A program made the position numbers and the translations under genes. Positions 1 through 8,723 of a DNA stretch of 64,000 nt are shown piece after piece. Location: positions 1,240,001 through 1,304,000 of the forward strand of contig NZ_CP077291.1 in the NCBI RefSeq assembly GCF_019048065.1. The letters run 5' to 3'. This stretch comes from Citrobacter farmeri. Lineage in GTDB: Bacteria; Pseudomonadota; Gammaproteobacteria; Enterobacterales; Enterobacteriaceae. Position 1 is the first letter of the stretch, and every line of letters begins with the position of its first letter. Under the pieces are notes generated by a model. The model saw only the letters and a program-made list of their open reading frames with translations, was not told the origin of the DNA and searched no databases.

Positions 1-424
1 CGCCAGTAGAAATCACCAGTCGGGCGGCGCGGGCAATGGCGGAGTTAGGGTTTTCCGTGACGCTGATGATCGGCACGTTGCGTGCGGCCAGACCCGGTAA
101 CAGTCGCGTGAGTTCGTCAGAGTTGCCACCACGGGAGAGCAGAATGACGCGATCGTCCGCACGTAAAAAACCGAGATCGCCGTGCGCGGCATCGGTGGCG
201 TTGAGATAGATTGCCGGGCGCTCAACGCAGGCCAGCATATGGGCGATTTTTCGCGCCGCAATGCCGGAGGTGCCGACGCCCGTGACCACGATTTTCCCAC
301 GGCACTCGCGCAGTTCCGTCATTAATGCGTTCCAGACCGGTTCGTTCAGATGCTGACCCAGACCGGCCAGCGCCTCGCTGTAGAGGCTCCAGGTGTCGGT
401 GGCCTGTTGCCATGGGCTACTCAT
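1..424 (-). CDS. SIS-domain sugar-phosphate isomerase-like protein (3' part outside the window)
   Basis: About 141 N-terminal residues are visible; the C-terminus lies beyond base 1. The fragment reads as a SIS domain, with 'VVTGVGTSGIAARKIAHML' and 'LLSRGGNSDELTRLLP' typical of the sugar-phosphate binding fold of the KdsD/GutQ arabinose-5-phosphate isomerase type. The ATG at 422-424 overlaps the TGA of the upstream kinase gene (ATGA), so the two are translationally coupled and this is the last visible gene of the ABC-transporter operon. After uptake and phosphorylation by the kinase it probably isomerises the sugar phosphate. Substrate is unknown. Whether a CBS pair follows, as in KdsD, cannot be seen. 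Confidence 0.8.
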   Translation of the reverse strand, partial: MSSPWQQATDTWSLYSEALAGLGQHLNEPVWNALMTELRECRGKIVVTGVGTSGIAARKIAHMLACVERPAIYLNATDAAHGDLGFLRADDRVILLSRGGNSDELTRLLPGLAARNVPIISVTENPNSAIARAARLVISTG

Positions 425-2058
425 GCGTCCTCCTGCATCAGTTGACGGTACTTCATATGATCCTGATACATCTCATGGAACACCTGATATTTACGGTCGT
501 AATACTGCTTAATGCGATTGGTCTGCGGGGTGACCGTTTTACCAATCCGGCTCATCGCCGACATTGCTTCCGGGAAGGTCTCGAAAACGCCGGCCGCGAT
601 GGTGCCCATCATTGCGCCGCCCAGCAGCATCGCCTCACTCTCTTCTGGTAGCAACATAGCGCAACCGGTGGCATTAGCATGTTCCTGCACAAAGATAGGG
701 TTCTTGGTGCCGCCGCCGCTGGCCATGATAGTGTCGATGCTGTAGCCGCTCTGGTTCATCGTCTCAATAATATGGCGCGTACCCAGCGCGATGGCCTGAA
801 TGGTCGCCAGATATTGCAGCGCCATATCTTCCGGCGTGCGGGAGAGCTTCAGGCCGCTGATCGCCCCGGTCAACGTTGGGTTAGCTCGCGGTGAACGGTT
901 GCCGTGGAAGTAGGGCAGAATATGGATATCGCGGGTCAGGAAGGCGATATTCTCCGGCTCGCCCGCCATTTTACGCAGCAGCGCGTTCAGCACTTCATAA
1001 ATGGTCTGTCCCTGCGCTTTGGCCTGCGCCAGCAGCGTGTCGTAACAAGGATGCGACTGAATCACATGGTCAATCAGCGCGCCGGTAGCGGACTGCCCGC
1101 CTTCATTGAGCCAGTATTCCGGCAGCACGGCGGAATAGTAGGGACCCCAGACGCCGCCGATAAAGCGCGGCTGTTTAGAGATAGCCATGTGCCCGGTAGA
1201 GGTTCCGCCAATCAGTGCGACCCGACGGTCAAAGTCAGCGACTTCGCCGGAGACGCCACAGGCGCCGAGCGTGCCAAGCGTACCCGCGTGGGCGTCGATG
1301 ATCGACACGCTGACGGCAGTACCTGGAATCAGCCCCATTTCACTGGCGGCGCGCTGGGTCAACCCGTGGCCGAGCGGCTCACCCATTGTTTTCACATAGC
1401 GGCCAATTTTTTCCGCATCGTGTTCAAGTAGATCTTCCAGGCCGATTTCTCGGAAATAGCTGGCATCCCACTTGTCCTCATGGCCCATGTAGGTCCATTT
1501 GCACACCGTGGAGCAGAGGGAACGCGTGTCGTCGCCGGTGGCGCGCCAGGTCAGGAAGTCAGGTAAATCAAAATAGTAGCCAGCGTTTGCCCAGGTGTTA
1601 GGCATATGCTGCTTCAGCCACAGTAACTTCGGCGTCTGCATTTCCGGGGAGATAATCCCACCCACGTAGTCCAGTACCCGATGGTGCATCGCGTTGATGC
1701 GCTCGGCCTGGGTGATGGCGCGGTGATCCATCCACACGATAATATTCTGTTCGCTGCGCCCGGAAGGGCTGATGGTCAGCGGTTTGCCCTCTTTATCCAG
1801 CACCACCAGCGAACAGGTGGCGTCAAACCCCAGCCCTTTCACCTGGATTGGGTTGATATCGGACTGATTAATGGCATCACGAACCGCGTTGCAGACGGCC
1901 TGCCAAATGTTATCGGACGACTGCTCGACGAAATCGGCCTGCGGGCGGTAAATCTCAATCGCGCGAGTGGCCTGACCGACCATTCTGCCGTTGAGATCAA
2001 ACACCCCTGCGCGAGCGCTGCCGGTTCCTACATCCACACCAATAAAGTAACTCGCCAT
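421..2058 (-). CDS. FGGY-family carbohydrate (pentulose-type) kinase
   Basis: A 545-residue ATP-dependent sugar kinase. The N-terminal nucleotide/sugar motif 'GVDVGTGSARAGVFD' lies at residues 7-21, the conserved 'WMDHRA' follows near 109-114, the expected catalytic Asp is D255 in 'SIIDAHAG', and the C-terminal FGGY signature is in 'ASGGGTKNP'. The sequence resembles the ribulokinase-like, Yersinia-type subgroup rather than XylB or GlpK, so a pentulose is the likely substrate; this is inference. A GGAGAA ribosome-binding site precedes the ATG. It sits directly downstream of a two-permease ABC transporter and overlaps the SIS gene, implying import, phosphorylation and isomerisation as one route. 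Confidence 0.9.
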   Translation of the reverse strand: MASYFIGVDVGTGSARAGVFDLNGRMVGQATRAIEIYRPQADFVEQSSDNIWQAVCNAVRDAINQSDINPIQVKGLGFDATCSLVVLDKEGKPLTISPSGRSEQNIIVWMDHRAITQAERINAMHHRVLDYVGGIISPEMQTPKLLWLKQHMPNTWANAGYYFDLPDFLTWRATGDDTRSLCSTVCKWTYMGHEDKWDASYFREIGLEDLLEHDAEKIGRYVKTMGEPLGHGLTQRAASEMGLIPGTAVSVSIIDAHAGTLGTLGACGVSGEVADFDRRVALIGGTSTGHMAISKQPRFIGGVWGPYYSAVLPEYWLNEGGQSATGALIDHVIQSHPCYDTLLAQAKAQGQTIYEVLNALLRKMAGEPENIAFLTRDIHILPYFHGNRSPRANPTLTGAISGLKLSRTPEDMALQYLATIQAIALGTRHIIETMNQSGYSIDTIMASGGGTKNPIFVQEHANATGCAMLLPEESEAMLLGGAMMGTIAAGVFETFPEAMSAMSRIGKTVTPQTNRIKQYYDRKYQVFHEMYQDHMKYRQLMQEDA

Positions 2059-2074
2059 AATTTTTCTCCTGAAA

Positions 2075-3028
2075 TCAGGCTCTACGATTCTGTAATGCGA
2101 TAAAGAGGATGAGTACCGCGCCCCAAAGCGCCATCGTCAGATAGCTACTGATCCCCAGCAAGTTAAAGCCGCTTTCCAGCATTTGCAGCACAATCAGCGC
2201 CAGTACCAGGCCGATGATACGGCCAAATCCACCGTCCGGATTGATGCCACCCAGCACCGAAGCGAGAATAGTGACCAGCAGATAAGACTCGCCGTATCCG
2301 GCCTTCGCCGAGTTGAATTTCGCCATCATTAAGATTGCGGCCACCCAGCCGAGCAGAGCGGAAATAACATAGACGGAAATCTGCACCCGAACGGTGTTCA
2401 CGCCGCTGTAGCGGGTTGCCTGTTCGTTGGACCCCATCAGATAGAGACTGCGCCCAAGCGTGGTGTGTTCCAGTAGAACCCACAGCAGCACGGCGACCAG
2501 AATGAAGAGCAGCAGGGCAACGGGAATACCCGCGAGGGTGGCGTTGCCGAGATACTGGATCGCTGCCGGGAAGCCGGAAATCACCGTGCCGTTGGAGAGC
2601 AAGATGTTCAGCCCGGAAATCAGCGTCATGGTCCCGAGCGTGGCGAGGATCGGCGATACGCCAATCCAGGCGATCAGCGCGCCGTTCAGCGTACCTATCG
2701 CTACGGCGACTGCTGCGCCGGCCAGCAGCGCCAGCACGAGGAACAGCGGATTGTCCGGATGACTGACGATGACGGCGGCCATGACCAGCGAACAGGCATT
2801 GGCACCGGCGATAATTGACAGGTTAATGCCGCCCGTCAGCATGGTCATGCCCATTCCCAGCGCCAGCATGCCGAGGATTGGCAACTGTGAGCCTATGGAC
2901 TGGAAGTTTGCGACGCTGAAAAAGCGGGTGCCCAACAGCGCCGAGAAGACGACAGCAACGACGATAATAATCACGCACTGCAGGCGGATGATGGCATCAC
3001 CGGGTAATACTTTTGCGAACGCTTTCAT
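2075..3028 (-). CDS. Sugar ABC transporter permease (RbsC/LsrD type)
   Basis: A 317-residue, strongly hydrophobic protein of the ribose/AI-2 permease family (BPD_transp_2), with about eight to ten membrane segments from residue 15 to the end. 'GGINLSIIAGANACSLVMA' and 'LLVTILASVLGGINPDGGFG' match the family's conserved inner-membrane motifs. The ATG follows the stop of the other permease by one base, so the two probably form a heterodimeric channel, as LsrC/LsrD or RhaP/RhaQ do. The kinase gene begins 16 bp further on. Substrate cannot be read from the permease. Confidence 0.88.
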   Translation of the reverse strand: MKAFAKVLPGDAIIRLQCVIIIVVAVVFSALLGTRFFSVANFQSIGSQLPILGMLALGMGMTMLTGGINLSIIAGANACSLVMAAVIVSHPDNPLFLVLALLAGAAVAVAIGTLNGALIAWIGVSPILATLGTMTLISGLNILLSNGTVISGFPAAIQYLGNATLAGIPVALLLFILVAVLLWVLLEHTTLGRSLYLMGSNEQATRYSGVNTVRVQISVYVISALLGWVAAILMMAKFNSAKAGYGESYLLVTILASVLGGINPDGGFGRIIGLVLALIVLQMLESGFNLLGISSYLTMALWGAVLILFIALQNRRA

Positions 3029-3029
3029 C

Positions 3030-4019
3030 TCAAAGCTCCCTTGCCAGTTTGCGTTTTTCGTTCCACGCCGTGGCGCTGATGCTGACCAGAATAATGACGC
3101 CGCTGAAAACGGTGTGCCAGTACGAGGAGACGCTGAGCAGCGTCAGACCGTTTTGTAAAAAGGCCAGCAGAATGACCCCCAGCAGCGTACCGGTCAATGT
3201 GCCGCGCCCGCCGCTCATACTGGTACCGCCCAGCACAACCGCTGCCAGTACCGTCAGTTCAAAACCGAGCAGCGAGTTCGGCGCCACGGACTGCGTGATC
3301 TGGGCCTGTACGACAGCGGCTACGCCTGCGAGAATGCCCATAAAACCATAGACATAGAAATGCAGCTTCAACAGGTTCAGTCCAAGGCGCGATGCGGCGT
3401 CGCGGTTGCCGCCCATCGCGTAAATCTGACGCCCGAGACGGGTGTAGTTCATCAGGATGGCGGTGAAAACGATCGCGGCTGCCAGGCACAGTAGCGGTAG
3501 CGTGAGGCCATAGTCATAGCCATCTGCCGCCGTGAAGGAGAACCAGTTGATGCCGTTCATAAACCAGTCCGGGAAGCCATACAGCCAGGTGCCTTTGGTG
3601 GCGTAAACCAGCAGACCGTAATAGACGTTCAGCGTCGCGATGGTGATGATGATCGCAGGTACGCGTAGCCAGTAAACCAGAAAGCCGTTAATCAGCCCGA
3701 GCAGCAGTCCGACGACGACAGCGATGCTCAGCGCCAGCAGAAAGTTTCCGCCGTATGCGATCACCCAGCTTGCCATCGCGTATTGTGCTATCGCCGTCAT
3801 CGCCGGGAACGAAATATCGATCCCTCCGGAGATCAGCACGACGAACAGCCCGCAGGCGAGAATACCGAGAATGGCATAGCTGGTGGCGACGTCGGTCAGG
3901 TTGCCGAGTGACAGAAACTCGTCGGTACTGACGCTCAGTCCAACAGCAAGCGCAATCACCAGTAGCCCCAGCCAAAATTCATGGTGCCCGACTAAACGGG
4001 AGAGACGAACGTTATTCAT
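3030..4019 (-). CDS. Sugar ABC transporter permease (RbsC/LsrC type)
   Basis: 329 residues from the ATG at 4017-4019. An in-frame upstream extension to 4145 exists but lies inside the ATPase gene and lacks family similarity, so it is rejected. The protein begins with a short cytoplasmic stretch ('MNNVRLSRLVGHHEFW') and then has about ten membrane segments. 'LISGGIDISFPAMTAIAQ' and 'LAAVVLGGTSMSGGRGT' are BPD_transp_2 family motifs. The start overlaps the ATPase stop by 8 bp, indicating translational coupling. It is the partner of the permease encoded next. Confidence 0.88.
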   Translation of the reverse strand: MNNVRLSRLVGHHEFWLGLLVIALAVGLSVSTDEFLSLGNLTDVATSYAILGILACGLFVVLISGGIDISFPAMTAIAQYAMASWVIAYGGNFLLALSIAVVVGLLLGLINGFLVYWLRVPAIIITIATLNVYYGLLVYATKGTWLYGFPDWFMNGINWFSFTAADGYDYGLTLPLLCLAAAIVFTAILMNYTRLGRQIYAMGGNRDAASRLGLNLLKLHFYVYGFMGILAGVAAVVQAQITQSVAPNSLLGFELTVLAAVVLGGTSMSGGRGTLTGTLLGVILLAFLQNGLTLLSVSSYWHTVFSGVIILVSISATAWNEKRKLAREL

Positions 4020-5520
4020 GGATGACCTCGACCACCTCTGCAATGTCCTCTTCGCGACAACGATGCGGATTAAACTCGGCGACCAGCTTCCCGCGTCGCA
4101 TGACCAGCACGCGATGGCTGTTGTAATAGGCTTCCGGGATCTCATCGCAAATCATCAGCACCGCCATTCCTTGCTCCGCCAGGTTGCGGGCTATCTGATA
4201 AATCCCCTCTTTGTTGGCGATATCGACTCCCACCGTCGGGGAGTCCAGGATCAGGATATGCGGCTGGGTCGCCACCCACTTGGCGATGGCGATGCGCTGG
4301 GCGTTGCCACCGGAGAGCGTTTTGACCGGCAACTGTGGGTCGGCCACCTTGATGTTCAGTTCACGGATCAGATCGGCAACCAGCGTTTTTGCTTTGCCAT
4401 GATCGAGCAGGCCGCTGCGGGTATGCAGTTTGTCGAAGACCGTGACTATGGTGTTGTCGTAGATCGACTGTTCCATGATAAGTCCCTGGGTCAGGCGATC
4501 TTCAGAGACATAGCCGATCCCATGCTTGATGGCGTCATGGTTATTGCGAAGCTGAACCGGTTTGCCGTTAATGCGGATTTCCCCGCTTTCCGGGTGCGTC
4601 ATGCCAAACAGGCTCAGGCAGAGTTCGGTGCGGCCCGCGCCGAGCAGACCGACAATCGACACGATCTCACCGCTGCGCAGTGACAGGTTGATGTCCTGAT
4701 ATTTTCCTTTGCGGCTCAGGTTGCGCAGCTCCAGCATCGGCTCTTGCTCAACCGACGGCTTTTCGGGTAGCGGACTGTAGTGGAAGCGTTGACCGGTCAT
4801 CAGGAATGCCAGCTCATGGCTGTCGAGTTCGCTGGCGGGATACGTCCCCACCAGTTTACCGTCGCGCATGACGCTGATGCGGTCCGCCACTTCCATCACC
4901 TCATCGAGACGGTGGCTAACGAACACCACGCAAATCCCGTCGGCTTTCAGTTCGTTGACCACGCGCAGCAGGCCGTTGACCTCCTGGCGCGTCAGAGACG
5001 CGGTAGGCTCGTCCATGATGACCAGGCGCGCATCGGCAGCAATGGCGCGGCAAATCGCCACCAACTGGCGGTCGGCAATGGAGAGTTTTTCCACTTTTTT
5101 ATCGGGATCGATGCTGACGCCAATCCGCTTCATCGCCGCCAGCGCCTGTTGCTTCATCGAACCGCGCCGGACCCAGATATCGCCGCCGGGCAGATAGCGG
5201 TTGACGGCAATATTCTCCGCTACGCTGAAGTTAGGGAAGAGGGATAAATCCTGATAGATAACCTGGATGCCGTAATGCGAAGAGAGCTGCGGCGACAGAT
5301 GGTGGAACAGCTTGCCGTCCAGCAGGATCTGCGCCCCTTTTTCCGGCTGATAAACCCCGGAGATCACTTTAATAATGGTGCTTTTGCCGCAACCGTTCTG
5401 TCCTGCCAGACAGTGAACTTCGCCTTTTTTCAGCGTCAGATTCACATTATCCAGCGCCAGCACGCCCGGGAATTGCTTGCTGATATTCTCAAGAGTGATA
5501 AATGCGGTGGTGTCTGTCAT
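4012..5520 (-). CDS. Sugar ABC transporter ATP-binding protein, two ABC domains (RbsA/LsrA type)
   Basis: 502 residues from 'MTDTTAFITLENISKQFPG'; the ATG at 5518-5520 has an AGGGGT site upstream, preferred over the in-frame ATG at 5547. Domain 1 has Walker A 'GQNGCGKST' (about residues 40-48), the relaxed signature 'LSIADRQ' and Walker B 'LVIMDEPTASL'. Domain 2 has the degenerate P-loop 'GLLGAGRTEL' usual in this family, signature 'LSGGNAQR', and Walker B 'LILDSPTVGVD', where the usual catalytic Glu is Ser. Domain 2 is therefore doubly unlikely to hydrolyse ATP. The protein powers the two adjacent permeases from the cytoplasmic face. Confidence 0.92.
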   Translation of the reverse strand: MTDTTAFITLENISKQFPGVLALDNVNLTLKKGEVHCLAGQNGCGKSTIIKVISGVYQPEKGAQILLDGKLFHHLSPQLSSHYGIQVIYQDLSLFPNFSVAENIAVNRYLPGGDIWVRRGSMKQQALAAMKRIGVSIDPDKKVEKLSIADRQLVAICRAIAADARLVIMDEPTASLTRQEVNGLLRVVNELKADGICVVFVSHRLDEVMEVADRISVMRDGKLVGTYPASELDSHELAFLMTGQRFHYSPLPEKPSVEQEPMLELRNLSRKGKYQDINLSLRSGEIVSIVGLLGAGRTELCLSLFGMTHPESGEIRINGKPVQLRNNHDAIKHGIGYVSEDRLTQGLIMEQSIYDNTIVTVFDKLHTRSGLLDHGKAKTLVADLIRELNIKVADPQLPVKTLSGGNAQRIAIAKWVATQPHILILDSPTVGVDIANKEGIYQIARNLAEQGMAVLMICDEIPEAYYNSHRVLVMRRGKLVAEFNPHRCREEDIAEVVEVIHE

Positions 5521-5623
5521 GGACAATACCCCTGCGAGCGCCCTCACGGGCGCAGAGTGTTAAGCCTGTTGATAGCGCCGATCAGACGATCGGCGTTAGG
5601 TTTCCCTGGTGGTGGCTGGAGCC

Positions 5624-6607
5624 TTAGAAACCGAGTGATTGCGCGTTGTCTTTGGTGACTTCGAGGATCTTGTTAAAGCGGATCACTTTCTTCTCCATGT
5701 CGACATCGGCTTTCCCTAATCCTTCAATGGTCAGATCTGGCGTCACTTCTTTGCCTTGCAGCAACTGATCCGCCACGGTCACCAGCGCGTAGCCCGCATC
5801 TTTCGGATCCCACAGCATCGCTTTCTTGATGTCGCCACGCATCAGATAAGGTGCAGCCTGTGCTGGCATGGCAATTCCCACCACGGCAATTTTATCTTTC
5901 GCGCGTTTTTTCTGTACCGCCTGACCCGCACCAATCGGACCCAGCGAACCGAAGCCAATGATGCCCTTCATCTGCGGGTAGGTCTTCATCAGATCCAGCG
6001 TGGTGGAGTAGGATTTGTCGATACTCTCGGCCACCGGCAGACGGGTGGTCACTTCAAACATCTCCGGGTATTTCTCTTTCTGGTACTTGATGGCGTAATC
6101 GGCCCAGGCGTTGTGTAACGGCACGGTCAATGAGCCGACATAAATCGCATAACCGCCTTTGCCGCCCATATCCTTCGCCAGTTCATCGACGTTAGCCTGC
6201 GCGTACTTCTCGCTGTCGATCGTTTCGATATCCCACTGGCCGATTTGCTGATCCGGCGATTCATGAGTCAGAACGACAATGCCCTTATCGCGCGCTTTTT
6301 TCAGCACGGGCTCAAGCACTTTTGCGTCATTAGGTACCACAATGATCGCGTTAACGTTCTTGGCAATGAGATCTTCAATGACCTTCACCTGCTGAGCCGG
6401 ATCCGGCGTGGAAGGGCCGGTCTGATAAGCATTCACATCCAGTTTCTTCGCTGCTTCATTCACGCCGGTTTCCATGCGATTGAACCATGGAATACCGGTG
6501 ACTTTAGCAACCACAGCGATTTCATATTTTTCTGCCGCAAAGGACGTACCGGACAACATGCATGCAGAAACCAGGGTTGCACTGAGTAATGCGAGTTTGA
6601 ATTTCAT
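5624..6607 (-). CDS. Periplasmic sugar-binding protein of an ABC transporter (LsrB/RhaS-like)
   Basis: A 327-residue secreted binding protein. A signal peptide of about 24 residues ends at 'GTSFA/AEKYEIAVV'. The rest is a periplasmic binding fold of the Peripla_BP_4 class, with the first-domain motif 'IAKNVNAIIVVPNDAKVLEP' and hinge motif 'GIIGFGSLGPIGAGQAVQ'. The C-terminal 'VIRFNKILEVTKDNAQSLGF' parallels the tail of the AI-2 binder LsrB, so LsrB- or rhamnose-type ligands are the nearest guide, although the partner kinase suggests a pentulose or related sugar. It is the first gene of the operon. An approximately 104-bp gap before the ATPase holds a GAGCGCCCTCACGGGCGC-type hairpin, which could lower expression of the downstream genes relative to this abundant protein. 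Confidence 0.88.
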   Translation of the reverse strand: MKFKLALLSATLVSACMLSGTSFAAEKYEIAVVAKVTGIPWFNRMETGVNEAAKKLDVNAYQTGPSTPDPAQQVKVIEDLIAKNVNAIIVVPNDAKVLEPVLKKARDKGIVVLTHESPDQQIGQWDIETIDSEKYAQANVDELAKDMGGKGGYAIYVGSLTVPLHNAWADYAIKYQKEKYPEMFEVTTRLPVAESIDKSYSTTLDLMKTYPQMKGIIGFGSLGPIGAGQAVQKKRAKDKIAVVGIAMPAQAAPYLMRGDIKKAMLWDPKDAGYALVTVADQLLQGKEVTPDLTIEGLGKADVDMEKKVIRFNKILEVTKDNAQSLGF

Positions 6608-7034
6608 AGTTGTACCTTTTGTAGGGACCGGGGCATGTCACGAACAGGAGGTTATCAACGAAGGGAAGAGGTAATGAATAGCAAGTTTCGTAAATGTGAT
6701 AAATGCCCATTATTGTTAATTCATGGATAATGCATGGTTAAAATATAGTTAAATTAAAGGGGTTTAATACATTTTTCGTCGAGCTGTATGTTAATAAATA
6801 ACGTAATAATCTTATTTTATTTAACAATTAATTATCAATTCAGGAATGGTGCAGCGAAAATTACCGGAATGTGAACGCGGTACTTAACGACAAAATCGCA
6901 AATCTGAGAACTGAATCGAGTCCAGAAATCAGCGCTCAATTTTCTTCATTTCAATGTTATCCTCACGGGCAATCCTGCCACGGCGATCGTGGCTTTCGTG
7001 GCCATCCTGATTTATGGGGGAGTCGAAGTCATTT
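6608..7034. promoter_or_regulatory. Divergent, AT-rich intergenic region between the sugar ABC operon and the DUF1007-nicO pair
   Basis: 427 bp with no credible gene. The part from about 6700 to 6850 is much richer in A and T than the flanking genes. It must hold the promoters of both divergent units. A TGTGA half-site at 6695-6699 has no matching second half, so a CRP site is not claimed. No local regulator gene for the sugar operon is visible inside the window. Confidence 0.5.
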
Positions 7035-7664
7035 ATGATACGCGGCGTTTTGTTGGTGTTACTCGCATTTTTGACGTTTACGGTGAGCGCACATCCTCAC
7101 AGCTTTATCCGTCTGAAAACGGAAGTGGTTAGCGACAACGAGACGATCGTAGCGCTGAAGATGCGCTGGACGATGGATGAGCTGACCTCTGCCGACCTGC
7201 TCTATGATGCGGGCGATGCGAAGCCGGGTTCCGAAATCTGGAAAAAACTGGCGGCTGAAGTCATGGCGAATGTTCTGGGGCAGCACTACTTCAGCGAAAT
7301 GTGGCACAACGGACAGCGCGTCAAATTTAAAAACAGGCCGATGGAATATGGCATGACGCGTGATGAACACCAGGCGGTGCTCACCTTTATTCTGCCGCTT
7401 GCCGAGCCGCAGCCGTTGAGCGGGCAGCGTTACACCTTCTCGACCTTTGATCCCTCTTATTATGTCGACATGAGCTATGAAGAAGACCGCGATGCGACGC
7501 TATCACCGACGATGCGTAAGCGCTGCGAGATCGCTGTGCACACGCCAACGCCGAGCGAAGAGTCCCTTAGCTTCGCGCAGTCGCTGGATAAAGAGGATGC
7601 GCCGCCAGAGGATATGGAGTTGGGTAAACAATTTGCACAAACGGTGACAGTCACATGTCAGTAA
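7035..7664 (+). CDS. DUF1007 family periplasmic protein, partner of the NicO transporter
   Basis: 209 residues from 'MIRGVLLVLLAFLTF'. The ATG at 7035 is preferred to the one at 7014, which would put seven polar residues before the signal peptide. The signal peptide ends near 'TVSA/HPHSF', leaving a mature N-terminus beginning His-Pro-His, a plausible metal ligand. The remainder matches the DUF1007 family, whose genes are often found next to NicO-type nickel/cobalt permeases. The stop overlaps the start of the transporter gene by 10 bp. The role is inferred: periplasmic metal handling for the transporter. Confidence 0.75.
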   Translation: MIRGVLLVLLAFLTFTVSAHPHSFIRLKTEVVSDNETIVALKMRWTMDELTSADLLYDAGDAKPGSEIWKKLAAEVMANVLGQHYFSEMWHNGQRVKFKNRPMEYGMTRDEHQAVLTFILPLAEPQPLSGQRYTFSTFDPSYYVDMSYEEDRDATLSPTMRKRCEIAVHTPTPSEESLSFAQSLDKEDAPPEDMELGKQFAQTVTVTCQ

Positions 7665-8635
7665 TCTCGCCAAACCGTATTCGCGCCCGGCGCTGGATAT
7701 CGCTGTGGCCGTTGGCGCTGTTTTTGCTGATGGCGGCGATCGGTGGCGTCGGGCTGTGGCAAACCTGGCCGCAGGTGATGGTCAAAAGTATCATCTGGCA
7801 GCGAGAGGTGAATCAGCAGATGAGCGCGCTGCTGAAGGCTGTTGCTGCCAGCCCAGCACAGGCGGGCGGATCGTTGCTGTTGTTTAGCTTTCTGTATGGT
7901 GTGCTGCATGCGCTGGGGCCGGGGCACGGAAAGGTGGTGATCACCACCTGGCTGGCAACCCATCCTTCAAAGCTGAAGTCGAGCATTGGCCTGACGCTGG
8001 CGTCCTCGTTATTGCAGGGGCTGGTGGCCATCGGGCTGGTTGTGGTGGTGCTCAGCATTCTGCAACTTCCGGCGAGACAGCTACATTTGAGCGGTTTCTG
8101 GCTGGAGAAGGGAAGTTATGCGCTGGTGGGGGTTCTGGGCATGTTACTCTGCTGGCGGGCGCTGAAAAAACTGCGCGCGCTGCTGCGCAAACCCACATTT
8201 ACCGCTTTTACGGCATATCACGTGCATCATGAACACTGTGGTTGTGGACATCAGCACTTACCGAATCCGGAACAACTTCACCATGGCGATGACTGGCGCG
8301 CGCGGCTGATGATTATCCTGTCGATGGGGATGCGTCCCTGTTCCGGGGCTATCATGGTGCTGCTGTTCAGCAAAGTCATCGGCGTATTTTACTGGGGGAT
8401 AGCTTCAGCGCTGGCGATGGCGGCGGGCACGTCGTTGACCATTACCTCTCTGGCGCTACTGGTGCACAGTTTTCGCTCGCTGGCGGTCAGACTGAGCGGT
8501 AACCAGGCGCCGGTATTATGGCGACAGGTTGGCTGGTCGACGCTGGCGTTAGCCGGTGGTGTGATATTGCTGGTGGCAGCAGGGGTAATGTGGGTGAGTG
8601 CGGTGCCAGTTGGGCGAGGGATAAGACCGTTTTGA
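7655..8635 (+). CDS. NicO-type nickel/cobalt transporter
   Basis: 326 residues with about six to seven membrane segments. The signature 'GVLHALGPGHGKVVITTW' (around residue 87) and 'GMRPCSGAIMVLLFS' are the two conserved motifs of the NicO/RcnA family. Between them is a cytosolic loop with 'HVHHEHCGCGHQH' followed by further histidines, as expected of a Ni(II)/Co(II) carrier. Family members act as efflux pumps (RcnA) or uptake systems; direction cannot be told here. The ATG lies within the end of the DUF1007 gene, so the two are coupled. No RcnR-like regulator is adjacent. A REP pair follows. Confidence 0.85.
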   Translation: MSVISPNRIRARRWISLWPLALFLLMAAIGGVGLWQTWPQVMVKSIIWQREVNQQMSALLKAVAASPAQAGGSLLLFSFLYGVLHALGPGHGKVVITTWLATHPSKLKSSIGLTLASSLLQGLVAIGLVVVVLSILQLPARQLHLSGFWLEKGSYALVGVLGMLLCWRALKKLRALLRKPTFTAFTAYHVHHEHCGCGHQHLPNPEQLHHGDDWRARLMIILSMGMRPCSGAIMVLLFSKVIGVFYWGIASALAMAAGTSLTITSLALLVHSFRSLAVRLSGNQAPVLWRQVGWSTLALAGGVILLVAAGVMWVSAVPVGRGIRPF

Positions 8636-8639
8636 AAAG

Positions 8640-8716
8640 TGCCGGATGGCGGCTATGCTTTATCTGGCCTGGGCGATGACGTCCAGGCTCGGTAAGCGAT
8701 AGCGCCTCCGGGCATC
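8640..8716. repeat. REP/BIME palindromic element after the NicO gene
   Basis: A GCCGGATGGCGGC...TTATCTGGCC unit is followed, after about 14 bp, by a diverged inverted copy (CAGGCTCGGTAAGCG...CTCCGGGCA). This is the usual layout of two opposed REP units between converging genes (nicO on plus, suhB on minus), where they fold into RNA hairpins at transcript ends. Confidence 0.75.
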
Positions 8717-8723
8717 ACTAAGA

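Noticed and set aside
6695..6710. A CRP-like half-site (TGTGA) upstream of the sugar-binding protein gene.
   Set aside because: The second half (CCCAT) matches TCACA at only one position.
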